Shown: positions 1 to 6,736, counted from the stretch's first letter. The stretch: DNA of 11,236 nt from Rhodobacterales bacterium (GCA_013298675.1 JAAFIJ010000058.1:1-11236), one strand, 5' to 3'. Translations and numbers: made by a program. Notes: generated by a model from the letters alone, not told the origin.

Positions 1-995
1 GAGGCCGAGTAATGGCCGGTCAAATAATGTTCTAGCTGGCGTTCAATATCGCCCAGCAGCGACGATGCGCCAAAGCGGAAGAGATCAGGTTGCAGCCACG
101 GATGGCCCAATTCGTCCTTCATCAAGGCCAGATAAAGCAGTGCGTCTTTGGCCTTGGCGATACCGCCGGCAGGCTTATAGCCAACTTTGATCCCCGTCCG
201 CATTTCATAGTCACGGATGCAGCGGATCATTGTCAGGGTCACGGGCAGGGTGGCATTCACCCCCTCTTTTCCCGTTGAGGTTTTGATGAAATCCGCACCC
301 GCCATCATGCAGATCAGGCTGGCCCGCGCCACATTGCGCAGGGTGCCCAACTCTCCGGTCGCCAAAATCGCTTTGACATGGGCGTCGCCACAAGCCGCGC
401 GCATCTGCGCCATTTCATCATAAAGCGCTTGCCAGTTTTGTGTCAGCACATGGCGGCGCGAGATGACGATGTCAATTTCGCGCGCCCCGGCCCGCACGCT
501 TTCGCCAATTTCGGCCATGCGCAGATGCAGCGGCGACAGACCAGCAGGAAACCCGGTCGATACCGCAGCGACAGGAATATTCGTGCCCTCCAGCGCGCGT
601 ACGGCAACTTCAACCATATCGTGATAGACACAGACCGCCCCGGTGGTCAGACCTTGCATGCCCAACTTCTCTAGCATCCAAGGGGCCACAGGTTGGCGCG
701 CCTTTGCACACAACCGTTGCACCCGGCCCGCCGTATCGTCGCCCGACAGCGTGGTCAGGTCGATCAGGCTGATCGCCTTCAAGAGCCAAGCCGCTTGAAA
801 CTCTTTCTTGACCGAGCGCCGCCCGCCAAGCGTCGCCGCGCGCCGCTCTATCGCAGAGGTATTGGCCTGAACCGATGCTACCCAATCAAGATCAAGCGGC
901 ATGCCCGGATTGCGCAGATGCGTGACCTGCGGCAGTTGGCTTTTGGCCGATCCACTTTCGGTTTCAATCTGGGACTGTTGAGTCAAGGTTTGCAT
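1..995 (-). CDS. deoC: Deoxyribose-phosphate aldolase, 3' end cut by window edge
   Basis: Class I aldolase that cleaves 2-deoxyribose 5-phosphate to glyceraldehyde 3-phosphate and acetaldehyde in deoxynucleoside catabolism; cytosolic. The minus-strand frame is open from ATG at 995 to base 1, giving about 332 residues without a stop. The Schiff-base lysine is K238 in DFIKTSTGK, the second active-site lysine is K274 in VGYKPAGG, and the proton-relay Asp is D175 in REIDIVISR. They correspond to E. coli K167, K201 and D102. The N-terminus is about 70 residues longer than the E. coli enzyme, as in the long DeoC form of alphaproteobacteria and eukaryotes. The family normally ends soon after the last visible segment (LEHYLTGHYSAS), so probably only a few residues are missing. 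A GGTGGAG stretch about 10 bases upstream supports the start. It is divergent from nhaD. Confidence 0.96.
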   Translation of the reverse strand, partial: MQTLTQQSQIETESGSAKSQLPQVTHLRNPGMPLDLDWVASVQANTSAIERRAATLGGRRSVKKEFQAAWLLKAISLIDLTTLSGDDTAGRVQRLCAKARQPVAPWMLEKLGMQGLTTGAVCVYHDMVEVAVRALEGTNIPVAAVSTGFPAGLSPLHLRMAEIGESVRAGAREIDIVISRRHVLTQNWQALYDEMAQMRAACGDAHVKAILATGELGTLRNVARASLICMMAGADFIKTSTGKEGVNATLPVTLTMIRCIRDYEMRTGIKVGYKPAGGIAKAKDALLYLALMKDELGHPWLQPDLFRFGASSLLGDIERQLEHYLTGHYSA

Positions 996-1294
996 GGCAC
1001 TTGGGCTCCACCATCAAGGGTTGGTGTCAACTTGACGTATCATGGCGGTATCTGGCAAGGGGCGCTGCCAAGGCTGGACGGATTTTTACCGATTAGTCAA
1101 AACTAGTGTCGGCGGCGCATCGGACCGAGCCGAGACCAAAGCAATACCAATTGGATCGTAAACCTTGTAAGTCCTGCCCCGAATTGTGCCGTCTGTGATT
1201 TGTAAATTGACGCTGGCTTGCATATATTGTCCATGTCGGTGAAGGGCAGCGCTGCAAACATGCGGCGATGAACACTATTTTTGGAGGCGCATAG
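996..1294. other. Divergent deoC/nhaD intergenic region
   Basis: This 299-bp spacer has no credible gene. It carries a likely nhaD promoter (1200-1228) and two short inverted repeats nearer deoC: GTCAA-C-TTGAC (1026-1036) and TGGCA-N8-TGCCA (1053-1070). The minus strand has TTGACA at 1030-1025, but no -10-like hexamer at a suitable distance and the deoC start is very close, so I do not call a deoC promoter. Confidence 0.6.
1200..1228 (+). promoter_or_regulatory. Candidate sigma-70 promoter for nhaD
   Basis: TTGTAA (1200-1205) and TATATT (1223-1228) are separated by exactly 17 bp. They match the -35 and -10 consensus at 4 of 6 and 5 of 6 positions. Transcription would start near 1235, leaving a 5' leader of about 60 bases before the nhaD start. 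A nearby TTGACG at 1207-1212 is a better -35 match, but it is only 10 bp from TATATT and so was not chosen. Confidence 0.4.
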
Positions 1295-2599
1295 ATGCCC
1301 GAAGTTTCCTTTGTCACCCATTGGGCGGGCATCACCTCACTCATCATCTTTTTGGTGGCCTATGTGGCCGTGGTGTTTGAAGACACCATTCACATGCGCA
1401 AATCCAAGCCGGTCTTGATTGCGGCGGGGCTGATCTGGGCCTTGATTGGAATTGCCTTTGCCGCTTCCGGTCAATCTGATCTGGCGCATGAGCGGGCGAT
1501 TGAAATCATTGGTGAGTATGGCGAGCTGTTCCTGTTTTTGCTGGTCGCAATCACCTATGTGAACGCGTTGGAAGAACGCCGGATGTTTGAGGTGTTGCGC
1601 GCCAGAATGGTGGCTGCGGGGTTGAATTACCGACAGTTGTTCTTGCTTACCGGGGCACTTGCCTTTTGTCTGGCAGGATTGTTGGACAACTTGACGACGG
1701 CGCTGGTGATGGGGGCGGTTGTTATTGCCATTGGTAAGACCTCGCCGAAATTTGTGACCATTGGCTGCGTTTCGGTCGTGGTCGCGGCCAATGCGGGGGG
1801 GGCGTTTTCGCCGTTTGGCAACATCACCACGCTATTGGTCTGGCAGGCGGGCAAAGTCCACCTGACCGAATTCTTTGCCCTGTTCGTGCCCGCGCTGGTG
1901 AATTGGGTGATCCCGGCCGGGATTATGTATTTTGCCGTGCCAAAAGATAAACCCGCCATGCAAAAAGAAAAGGTGACGGGCAAGCCGGGGATGATCGGCG
2001 TTGCAGTGCTGTTTGGCTTGACCATTGCGACTGCTGTCAGTTTCAAGAACTTCCTGCATTTACCGCCCGCGATGGGAATGATGCTGGGCCTCGGTTATTT
2101 GCAGATGTGGTCTTATTATCTGACCCGGACAGGCACGCGCAAAGACGACACGGAAATGGTGCTGGACAGTTTCAATGAGATTCAGCGCGTGGAATGGGAC
2201 ACGCTGCTGTTTTTCTTTGGCATCATTTTTGCCGTCGGCGGGCTTGGGATGCTGGGCTATCTGGGGGTCATGTCAGACGCGCTTTATGTTGGGTTGGGGC
2301 CAACGACTGCGAATGTGATTATTGGGGCCTTGTCGGCAATCGTCGACAATATTCCGCTGATGTATGCCGTGCTGACGATGGATCCGGTGATGTCACATGG
2401 TCAATGGTTGCTGATCACACTGACCTGCGGGGTAGGGGGGTCGATCTTGTCAATTGGATCGGCAGCGGGCGTTGCCTTGATGGGGCAGGCCAGGGGCATC
2501 TATACGTTCATGTCGCACCTGAAATGGTCATGGGCGGTGACGCTGGGATATATCGCGTCAATCTACACTCATCTGTGGATCAATGCGGCGTTGTTTTAG
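1295..2599 (+). CDS. nhaD: NhaD-type Na+/H+ antiporter
   Basis: Inner-membrane antiporter of the NhaD family (ion transporter superfamily), expected to expel Na+ or Li+ in exchange for protons; common in marine and halophilic bacteria. The 434-residue protein is hydrophobic throughout, with roughly a dozen membrane segments. Family motifs are visible: LLDNLTTALV (D131, N132), AANAGGAFSPFGNITT (N166, T178, T179), SAIVDNIPLMYAVL (S347, D351, N352) and GGSILSIGSA (S386, S389), plus E77. These line up at constant offsets with residues reported as important in Vibrio cholerae NhaD (D154, N155, N189, T201, T202, S389, D393, N394, S428, S431, E100). The exception is V. cholerae D199, which is N176 here. 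GGAGG at 1283-1287 precedes the ATG by 7 bases. The gene is monocistronic and converges on the ROK gene with a 21-bp gap in which I see no clear terminator. Confidence 0.93.
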   Translation: MPEVSFVTHWAGITSLIIFLVAYVAVVFEDTIHMRKSKPVLIAAGLIWALIGIAFAASGQSDLAHERAIEIIGEYGELFLFLLVAITYVNALEERRMFEVLRARMVAAGLNYRQLFLLTGALAFCLAGLLDNLTTALVMGAVVIAIGKTSPKFVTIGCVSVVVAANAGGAFSPFGNITTLLVWQAGKVHLTEFFALFVPALVNWVIPAGIMYFAVPKDKPAMQKEKVTGKPGMIGVAVLFGLTIATAVSFKNFLHLPPAMGMMLGLGYLQMWSYYLTRTGTRKDDTEMVLDSFNEIQRVEWDTLLFFFGIIFAVGGLGMLGYLGVMSDALYVGLGPTTANVIIGALSAIVDNIPLMYAVLTMDPVMSHGQWLLITLTCGVGGSILSIGSAAGVALMGQARGIYTFMSHLKWSWAVTLGYIASIYTHLWINAALF

Positions 2600-2620
2600 C
2601 GGGCGAATGGGGGCGCGTGA

Positions 2621-3871
2621 TCAGATCGCGCGGCCAGCAGCGTTCTTGTCGATCATATAGCGCTGCGATAGGGGGATGGCGGCGGCACCCAAGCTGCGTG
2701 CTTCGGCACCAACAGAGCCTTGGCGAATGACTGGGGGCGATACGCCTGCAAGGTCCATGCGGTGCAGGGCATCATGGGTGCGCTTGACAATCTCTGCCCG
2801 TACCTCAACCGGCATCCAGCCATCGATGATCACCGCTTCCAATTCGATTAGGGCGGCGGCTGACAAGGCGGCAGAGGCAAGACCCTCGGCCACGCCGTCG
2901 ATCCAATCTGACAGAATTTGCGGGCTGACGTTCCAAGCGTCGGGACTCTCCCACAAGAAATCCGAAGGCTCACCCACCGCGGTCATCGCATCGGCCAGTG
3001 CTGACATCGAGGCCACGTTCAGCAAACGGCGCATCTTGCCATCGGAACCGCCGGGCACGGGCATCGGACCTACGCCCGCAGCATTCCCGGTGCGCCCAAG
3101 ATATAGCTGACCGTCCAGCACCAACCCACCACCGATGAAATAGCCAAAGTAAAAATAAAGAAAATCCTTGGGCCGATCGCCAGTGCCAAACACCAATTCC
3201 GCGCCGCAAGCAGAGGTCGCATCATTTTGCACATAGACCGGCAAGCCGTTGGTACAGGCGACCAATTCGGCCTGAATGTCGCGCTCTTTCCAAGCGTCCA
3301 TTTCCTGTTGCGGTGCACCGATGAACTGCACCCAGTTCCACAATTGGAATGGCATGGCCACGCCCAAACCGCTGATCCGTGGGCGCAGATTAGGGGGCAA
3401 AAGCTCTGACAGGATCGGCAAGGTGCGGGTGACGAAAGCCACTACGGCATCAGGAGTCGGAAAGCGGTAAACTTGGCGCTGCAGGCCCAGCACATTGCCC
3501 AGAAAGTCGATCAAGGTCAGATCAACCGAGCGCCGTCCAATCTTTAGCCCCAGAAAAAATGCGCCGTTAGCAGCCAGGGACATTGGGACCGATGGTTGAC
3601 CAATGCGGCCCCGCACCGGAGTGCCACGCAGTAAAAGACCGTCAGCCTCTAATCCGCGCATGATGACAGAAACGGTTTGCGCCGATAGCCCAGTGATGCG
3701 CGCGATGTCGGATTTGGCCAATGACCCATGCTGGCGCACCAAAGACAGCACCAAGCGTTCGTTGTGGTCGCGCATGCCCGACTGGTTCGTGCCGCGAAAC
3801 CCAACGTCCTCGGCTCCGCCTTTTTCAAGGAGGGTGCCTTTATCGAGGAAGATGTCGGCACCCATCGGCAT
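2621..3871 (-). CDS. frcR: ROK-family transcriptional regulator, FrcR-like
   Basis: Likely sugar-responsive repressor of the adjacent transporter. Residues about 36-90 form a winged helix-turn-helix (SLAKSDIARITGLSAQTVS followed by a GRIGQP-type wing). Residues about 105-405 form a ROK sugar-kinase-like domain with VQNDATSACGAE (N216, D217) and GYFIGGGLVLDG (243-254). The usual ROK zinc site (a His after GELGH, then a CxCGxxGC cluster) is absent: the region reads GNAAGVGPMPV (262-272) followed by a Cys-free stretch. This argues for a regulator rather than a kinase. It lies 9 bp downstream of the fucU stop on the same strand, and AAGGA (3882-3878) overlapping that stop is the ribosome site, so the two are co-transcribed. 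A second ATG two codons downstream (3865) is possible. The name follows the ROK gene next to frcBCAK in Sinorhizobium meliloti. Ligand and operator are inferred. Confidence 0.88.
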   Translation of the reverse strand: MPMGADIFLDKGTLLEKGGAEDVGFRGTNQSGMRDHNERLVLSLVRQHGSLAKSDIARITGLSAQTVSVIMRGLEADGLLLRGTPVRGRIGQPSVPMSLAANGAFFLGLKIGRRSVDLTLIDFLGNVLGLQRQVYRFPTPDAVVAFVTRTLPILSELLPPNLRPRISGLGVAMPFQLWNWVQFIGAPQQEMDAWKERDIQAELVACTNGLPVYVQNDATSACGAELVFGTGDRPKDFLYFYFGYFIGGGLVLDGQLYLGRTGNAAGVGPMPVPGGSDGKMRRLLNVASMSALADAMTAVGEPSDFLWESPDAWNVSPQILSDWIDGVAEGLASAALSAAALIELEAVIIDGWMPVEVRAEIVKRTHDALHRMDLAGVSPPVIRQGSVGAEARSLGAAAIPLSQRYMIDKNAAGRAI

Positions 3872-3877
3872 TTGGGA

Positions 3878-3882
3878 TCCTT
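3878..3882 (-). promoter_or_regulatory. Ribosome binding site of frcR overlapping the fucU stop
   Basis: AAGGA lies 6 bases before the ATG at 3871 and shares two bases with the TAA stop of the upstream mutarotase gene (3883-3881). The arrangement favours the 3871 start and suggests coupled translation of the two genes. Confidence 0.55.
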
Positions 3883-4303
3883 AGCTGGGGTGGCGGTTCA
3901 AAACGCCTTTGCGCAAAATCACGTTTGCATAAAGCGCCATTTCGGATGTGGCAACGATTGCAAAGGCATTGCGGATTTGAGGATACAGTTGGTCGCCAGA
4001 AAGCGCCGTCACCATAAAGTTTTGTCCGCAATCACGGCAAATCGCCTCAATCTGCTGATGAATGGGGCCACTTTGAGCGGGATCATTCATATGAGAGGCG
4101 CGAAACGCTGCCTCGACCGGCAAAATCTTGGTGACTGCGGCCAACATGGTCACAAGATCAATCCCGTCTGCGCGCACGACGCGCTTGCCATGCTCCACCG
4201 CCGGATAGTTTCCGTCGACCAAAGCGATTTCGTCGCCGTGCCCCATAGCGCGCAAAATCTGCAACAGGTCAGGGCCAAGAACGGGAGGAATGCCGATCAG
4301 CAT
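3881..4303 (-). CDS. fucU: RbsD/FucU family sugar mutarotase
   Basis: Small cytosolic enzyme of the RbsD/FucU family, which interconverts anomers (and pyranose/furanose forms) of ribose, fucose and related sugars. From the ATG at 4303 it has 140 residues, the usual family length. Visible family features are MLIGIPPVLGPDLLQILRAM at the start, MGHGDEIALVDGNYPA (catalytic-type H22 in GHGDE, D30), RVVRADGI, and the C-terminal block RNAFAIVATSEMALYANV followed by ILRKGV (Y125, N127), which resembles FucU more than RbsD. A GTG at 4330 would add nine residues that the family lacks; neither start has a strong ribosome site. It is the first gene of a two-gene unit with the ROK regulator and is divergent from frcB, so its substrate is probably the sugar carried by the Frc transporter. 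Fucose itself is not implied. Confidence 0.87.
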   Translation of the reverse strand: MLIGIPPVLGPDLLQILRAMGHGDEIALVDGNYPAVEHGKRVVRADGIDLVTMLAAVTKILPVEAAFRASHMNDPAQSGPIHQQIEAICRDCGQNFMVTALSGDQLYPQIRNAFAIVATSEMALYANVILRKGVLNRHPS

Positions 4304-4363
4304 AGGAAAAGACGCTTTCTGGATGGGCACGATTCTGGACGCGCACAGTCTAAGTTAGAGTGC

Positions 4364-4392
4364 AGACTGGGGCGATTGATGACCGCTGTCAA
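4364..4392 (-). promoter_or_regulatory. Possible fucU-frcR promoter
   Basis: TTGACA (4392-4387) is a perfect -35 hexamer. At a 17-bp spacing the -10 position falls on CAGTCT (4369-4364), a poor match. That hexamer is one arm of the CAGTCT/AGACTG inverted repeat, so a protein bound to the repeat would cover the promoter. The call rests mainly on the -35. Confidence 0.3.
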
Positions 4393-4494
4393 TAATAAAT
4401 CACTCTTATTTAATTAACTTGACGTGACGGAGGGAATCAGTTCATCTAGGCTCATCGCTGGGCCATGCTGGTTGTGCGACGAGAATTCTAAACG

Positions 4495-4509
4495 GGGGAA
4501 TTTATCCCC
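4495..4509 (+). promoter_or_regulatory. Short hairpin in the frcB leader
   Basis: GGGGA (4495-4499) and TCCCC (4505-4509) are perfect complements around a 5-base A/T loop. The stem ends 7 bases before the ribosome site (4517). It could stabilise the frcB 5' end or be a small operator; the sequence does not decide between these. Confidence 0.4.
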
Positions 4510-4516
4510 TTTCCTT

Positions 4517-4523
4517 GGGAGGA
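4517..4523 (+). promoter_or_regulatory. Strong ribosome binding site of frcB
   Basis: GGGAGGA lies 6 bases before the ATG at 4530. It rules out the in-frame TTG at 4515, which would place this ribosome site inside the coding sequence and spoil the signal peptide. Confidence 0.8.
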
Positions 4524-4529
4524 CTACCA

Positions 4530-5543
4530 ATGAAATTCACCACCAAAGCACTGCTTGGTGCTGCCACGCTCGCACTGTTCGCAGGCGCTGCTTCGGCTGG
4601 CGATCTGGCTTGCCTGATCACCAAGAACAACACCAACCCCTTCTTCGTAAAGATGAAAGAGGGCGCTGAGGCTGCTGCAACAGCTGCTGGCATGGACTTC
4701 CAAGCCTACGCTGGCGAAAAAGATGGCGACGCTGCTCCACAGATCACCGCAATCGAAAACTGCGTTGCTGCTGGCGCCAAGGGTATCCTGATCACCGCGT
4801 CGAACGACTCGGTTGGTCCAGCTCTGAAAGCTGCTCGCGCTGCTGGCATCTTGGTTATCGCACTTGATACCCCACTTGCAGACGCAGAAGCTCAAGACAT
4901 GACCTTTGCAACCGACAACTTTGAAGCTGGTTTGCTGATCGGCAAATGGGCTGCAGCGACTTTGGGCGCTGAAGGCGTTGCAAATGCCAAAATCGGCATG
5001 CTCGACATCAACAAAGACAATATCTCGGTTGACGTTGCACGTGACACTGGCTTCCTCGTCGGCTTCGGCATCGAAGTTCCTGACTTGACCGTGATGGGTT
5101 CGGAAACCGACCCACGCGTCATCGGTCACGAATCGTCGGGCGCTAACCCAGAAGGCGGCGTGACTTCGGTTGAGAACCTGCTGGCCAAAGATCCAGACAT
5201 GAACGTGGTTTACACGATCAACGAACCAGCGGCTGAAGGCGCGTTCCAAGCCCTGACCAAAGCTGGCAAAACCGGCGTTCTGGTTGTGTCGGTTGACGGC
5301 GGTTGCCCAGGCATCGCTTCGGTCAAAGCCGGCGTGATCGGTGCGACCTCGCAGCAGTACCCGCTGAAGATGGCGTCTTTGGGCATCGAAGCAATCGCAG
5401 CTTTCGCTAAAGACGGCACCAAGCCAGCTGCTTCCGAAGGTCTGTCGTTCTTCAACACCGGTGTGAACCTGGTGACCGACCAGCCAGCCGAAGGCGTTCC
5501 TTCGATCGACAGCACCAAAGGCACCGAGCTTTGCTGGGGCTAA
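4530..5543 (+). CDS. frcB: Sugar ABC transporter periplasmic binding protein FrcB
   Basis: Periplasmic receptor of a CUT2-class sugar importer (RbsB/FrcB type; family ligands include fructose, ribose and mannose). It has 337 residues. A Sec signal peptide (KFTTKALLG, a hydrophobic core, ASA) predicts cleavage after A23, leaving mature GDLACLITKNN. Segments resembling S. meliloti FrcB are ACLITKNNTNPFFVKMKEGA (27-46), GAKGILITAS, ALDTPL, FATDN, GKWAAATLG, TINEPAAEGA, VSVDGGCPG, GATSQQYPL and the C-terminal CWG. Four cysteines (C28, C78, C259, C335) match those I recall in FrcB. Codon use differs from the neighbours: Ala is mostly GCT or GCA rather than GCG or GCC, and Phe, Asn, Ile and Asp favour C endings, as expected for a very highly expressed gene. 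A hairpin follows the stop, so binding protein is probably made in excess of the membrane subunits. Fructose is the likeliest ligand, but this is inferred. Confidence 0.95.
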   Translation: MKFTTKALLGAATLALFAGAASAGDLACLITKNNTNPFFVKMKEGAEAAATAAGMDFQAYAGEKDGDAAPQITAIENCVAAGAKGILITASNDSVGPALKAARAAGILVIALDTPLADAEAQDMTFATDNFEAGLLIGKWAAATLGAEGVANAKIGMLDINKDNISVDVARDTGFLVGFGIEVPDLTVMGSETDPRVIGHESSGANPEGGVTSVENLLAKDPDMNVVYTINEPAAEGAFQALTKAGKTGVLVVSVDGGCPGIASVKAGVIGATSQQYPLKMASLGIEAIAAFAKDGTKPAASEGLSFFNTGVNLVTDQPAEGVPSIDSTKGTELCWG

Positions 5544-5570
5544 TCTAACCTCAACAAACGATTGATTAAG

Positions 5571-5598
5571 CAAAGGGCGACGTTACAGTCGCCCTTTG
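5571..5598 (+). terminator. Intercistronic hairpin between frcB and frcC (attenuator or mRNA stabiliser)
   Basis: A perfect 11-bp inverted repeat, CAAAGGGCGAC and GTCGCCCTTTG, surrounds the 6-base loop GTTACA and starts 28 bases after the frcB stop. The downstream side reads TATATCC, with no run of Ts, so as an intrinsic terminator it would leak. Such hairpins behind binding-protein genes typically cut down read-through and protect the upstream mRNA from 3' decay, raising binding protein over permease. Confidence 0.6.
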
Positions 5599-5656
5599 TA
5601 TATCCGGCGCATAGATCGCGCTGTATCCAATGTCAGCCAGGGGGATGGGTAACGCA

Positions 5657-6736
5657 ATGAGCGACCAAGGGGCACCAACCAAAACCATTTCAGATTTTGA
5701 GGCCAAGTTGGCAGAAGCTGATAAAACAGTCGCCAGCTTTGCAAAAGATGACAAGTCATTGACGCATTTGGCGCGGTCATTTCTGCGCAGCTATCCGACA
5801 ATCATTCCCGCGCTGATCCTAGTCCTTAGCATCTTGGCATTTGGCATTGCTGCGCCCCGGTTTCTGGGGCCAGGCGCATTGTCGACAGTTTTGCAGCAGG
5901 TGACGGTGACCGGTATTGTCGCAATCGCGCAGACCTTGATCATTCTGACCGCGGGCATCGACCTGTCGCTGGGGGCGATTTTGGTCGTCTCGTCATTGGT
6001 CATGGGCAATCTGGCCGTCAATCTGGGCTATCCTTGGCCTGTGGCGATTGGCATTGGCATGTTCGTTGGCACGTTTATGGGCTGGTTCAACGGTATTTTG
6101 GTGGCCTATGTCAAACTGCCGCCCTTTATCGTGACCTTGGGAACTTTGCAGATTTTTACCGCTCTAAAGCTTTGGTATTCGGGGTCTGAATCCATTCGCA
6201 ACGTCGATATCGCCGAAAAAGCCCCCAGCTTGTTGTGGTTTGGTGAGGCGATCCAGTTTGGCGCGTTCAAACTGACATACGGCAGCTTTTCGTTGATCGT
6301 CCTTGCGCTGGTGTTCTTGTACGTCCTAAGCCAGACGGCTTGGGGTCGGCATGTCCATGCGATCGGCGATGATCCGGATGCAGCGATGCTGTCAGGCATT
6401 CGGTCCAAACAGACCTTGGTGTCGGTTTATGCTGTGGCCGGGTTGATCTGCGGTTTCGCGGCTTGGGTCGCGATTGGCCGGGTGGGATCGGTTTCGCCGG
6501 TGGCCTTTGATACGGTCAGCTTTGCATCCATTACGGCCGTTGTGATTGGGGGTACGTCGCTGTTCGGCGGACGTGGCTCGATCATCGGTTCGGTTTTGGG
6601 TGCAATGATTGTGGGCGTGTTTACCACTGGCCTGTCGTTGGCAGGCGTTGACGACTACTGGCAAATGTTTGCGGCGGGCAGCCTTGTGATCATCGCTGTC
6701 GGTTTGGATCAATGGCTGCGGAGGGCAACACAATGA
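5657..6736 (+). CDS. frcC: Sugar ABC transporter permease FrcC
   Basis: Inner-membrane channel subunit of the importer (BPD_transp_2 family, as in RbsC). From ATG 5657 it has 359 residues, close to the length I recall for S. meliloti FrcC. A cytoplasmic N-terminus of about 45 residues is followed by some eight to ten hydrophobic segments. Family marks are AGIDLSLGAILVVSSLVMGN (99-118), the cytoplasmic coupling loop RHVHAIGDDPDAAMLSGI (231-248) that contacts the ATPase, and VIGGTSLFGGRGSIIGSVLG near the C-terminus. The frame also opens at ATG 5630, adding nine residues, but the purine-rich AGGGGGATGGG (5639-5649) sits at the right distance for 5657. The 3' end overlaps frcA by ATGA (6733-6736), indicating coupled translation. 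Confidence 0.94.
   Translation: MSDQGAPTKTISDFEAKLAEADKTVASFAKDDKSLTHLARSFLRSYPTIIPALILVLSILAFGIAAPRFLGPGALSTVLQQVTVTGIVAIAQTLIILTAGIDLSLGAILVVSSLVMGNLAVNLGYPWPVAIGIGMFVGTFMGWFNGILVAYVKLPPFIVTLGTLQIFTALKLWYSGSESIRNVDIAEKAPSLLWFGEAIQFGAFKLTYGSFSLIVLALVFLYVLSQTAWGRHVHAIGDDPDAAMLSGIRSKQTLVSVYAVAGLICGFAAWVAIGRVGSVSPVAFDTVSFASITAVVIGGTSLFGGRGSIIGSVLGAMIVGVFTTGLSLAGVDDYWQMFAAGSLVIIAVGLDQWLRRATQ
6720..6725 (+). promoter_or_regulatory. Ribosome binding site of frcA inside frcC
   Basis: GGAGGG lies 7 bases before the ATG at 6733. It selects that start over the in-frame ATG at 6712, which has no comparable site. Confidence 0.65.

Larger units (their letters stand above)
4304..4529. promoter_or_regulatory. 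Divergent fucU/frcB control region
   Basis: This 226-bp spacer must drive both halves of the sugar locus. In order it contains: an inverted repeat CAGTCT-N12-AGACTG (4346-4369); a perfect minus-strand -35 hexamer TTGACA (4392-4387); an A/T-rich stretch with AATAA-N7-TTATT (4394-4410) and the palindrome TTAATTAA (4410-4417); a plus-strand TTGACG (4419-4424); and a GGGGA-N5-TCCCC hairpin (4495-4509) just before the frcB ribosome site. No hexamer close to TATAAT sits at the right distance from either -35. ROK repressors bind palindromes, so this is the expected place for FrcR operators. Confidence 0.6.

Noticed and set aside
1002..1030. Minus-strand TTGACA as a deoC promoter
   Set aside because: The hexamer 17 bp downstream is AGCCCA, unlike a -10, and transcription would start almost at the ATG.
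1627..2046. 139-residue minus-strand frame inside nhaD
   Set aside because: It is antisense to conserved NhaD motifs and has no support of its own.
2600..2631. GCGCG/CGCGC repeat as a terminator between nhaD and frcR
   Set aside because: It has only 5-bp arms and a 9-base loop with no T run, and half of it lies in the frcR coding sequence.
2194..2730. 178-residue plus-strand frame overlapping the 3' end of nhaD
   Set aside because: It is an out-of-frame shadow of nhaD and frcR sequence with no start signal or domain.
4304..4330. GTG start of fucU nine codons upstream
   Set aside because: FucU-family proteins begin at the MLxGI segment coded from 4303, and the GTG has no better ribosome site. 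It is not excluded.
3728..4417. 229-residue plus-strand open frame antisense to fucU and the start of frcR
   Set aside because: The opposite strand encodes a clear FucU-type protein; this translation looks random.
4515..4529. Upstream TTG start for frcB
   Set aside because: It would put the GGGAGGA ribosome site inside the gene and add residues before a good signal peptide.
4524..5573. 349-residue open frame on the minus strand across all of frcB
   Set aside because: It mirrors frcB, whose codon bias removes antisense stops. It has no recognisable domain and no ribosome site, and frcB itself is beyond doubt.
5630..5656. Nine-residue upstream extension of frcC
   Set aside because: The purine-rich ribosome site lies within it and is correctly spaced for ATG 5657.
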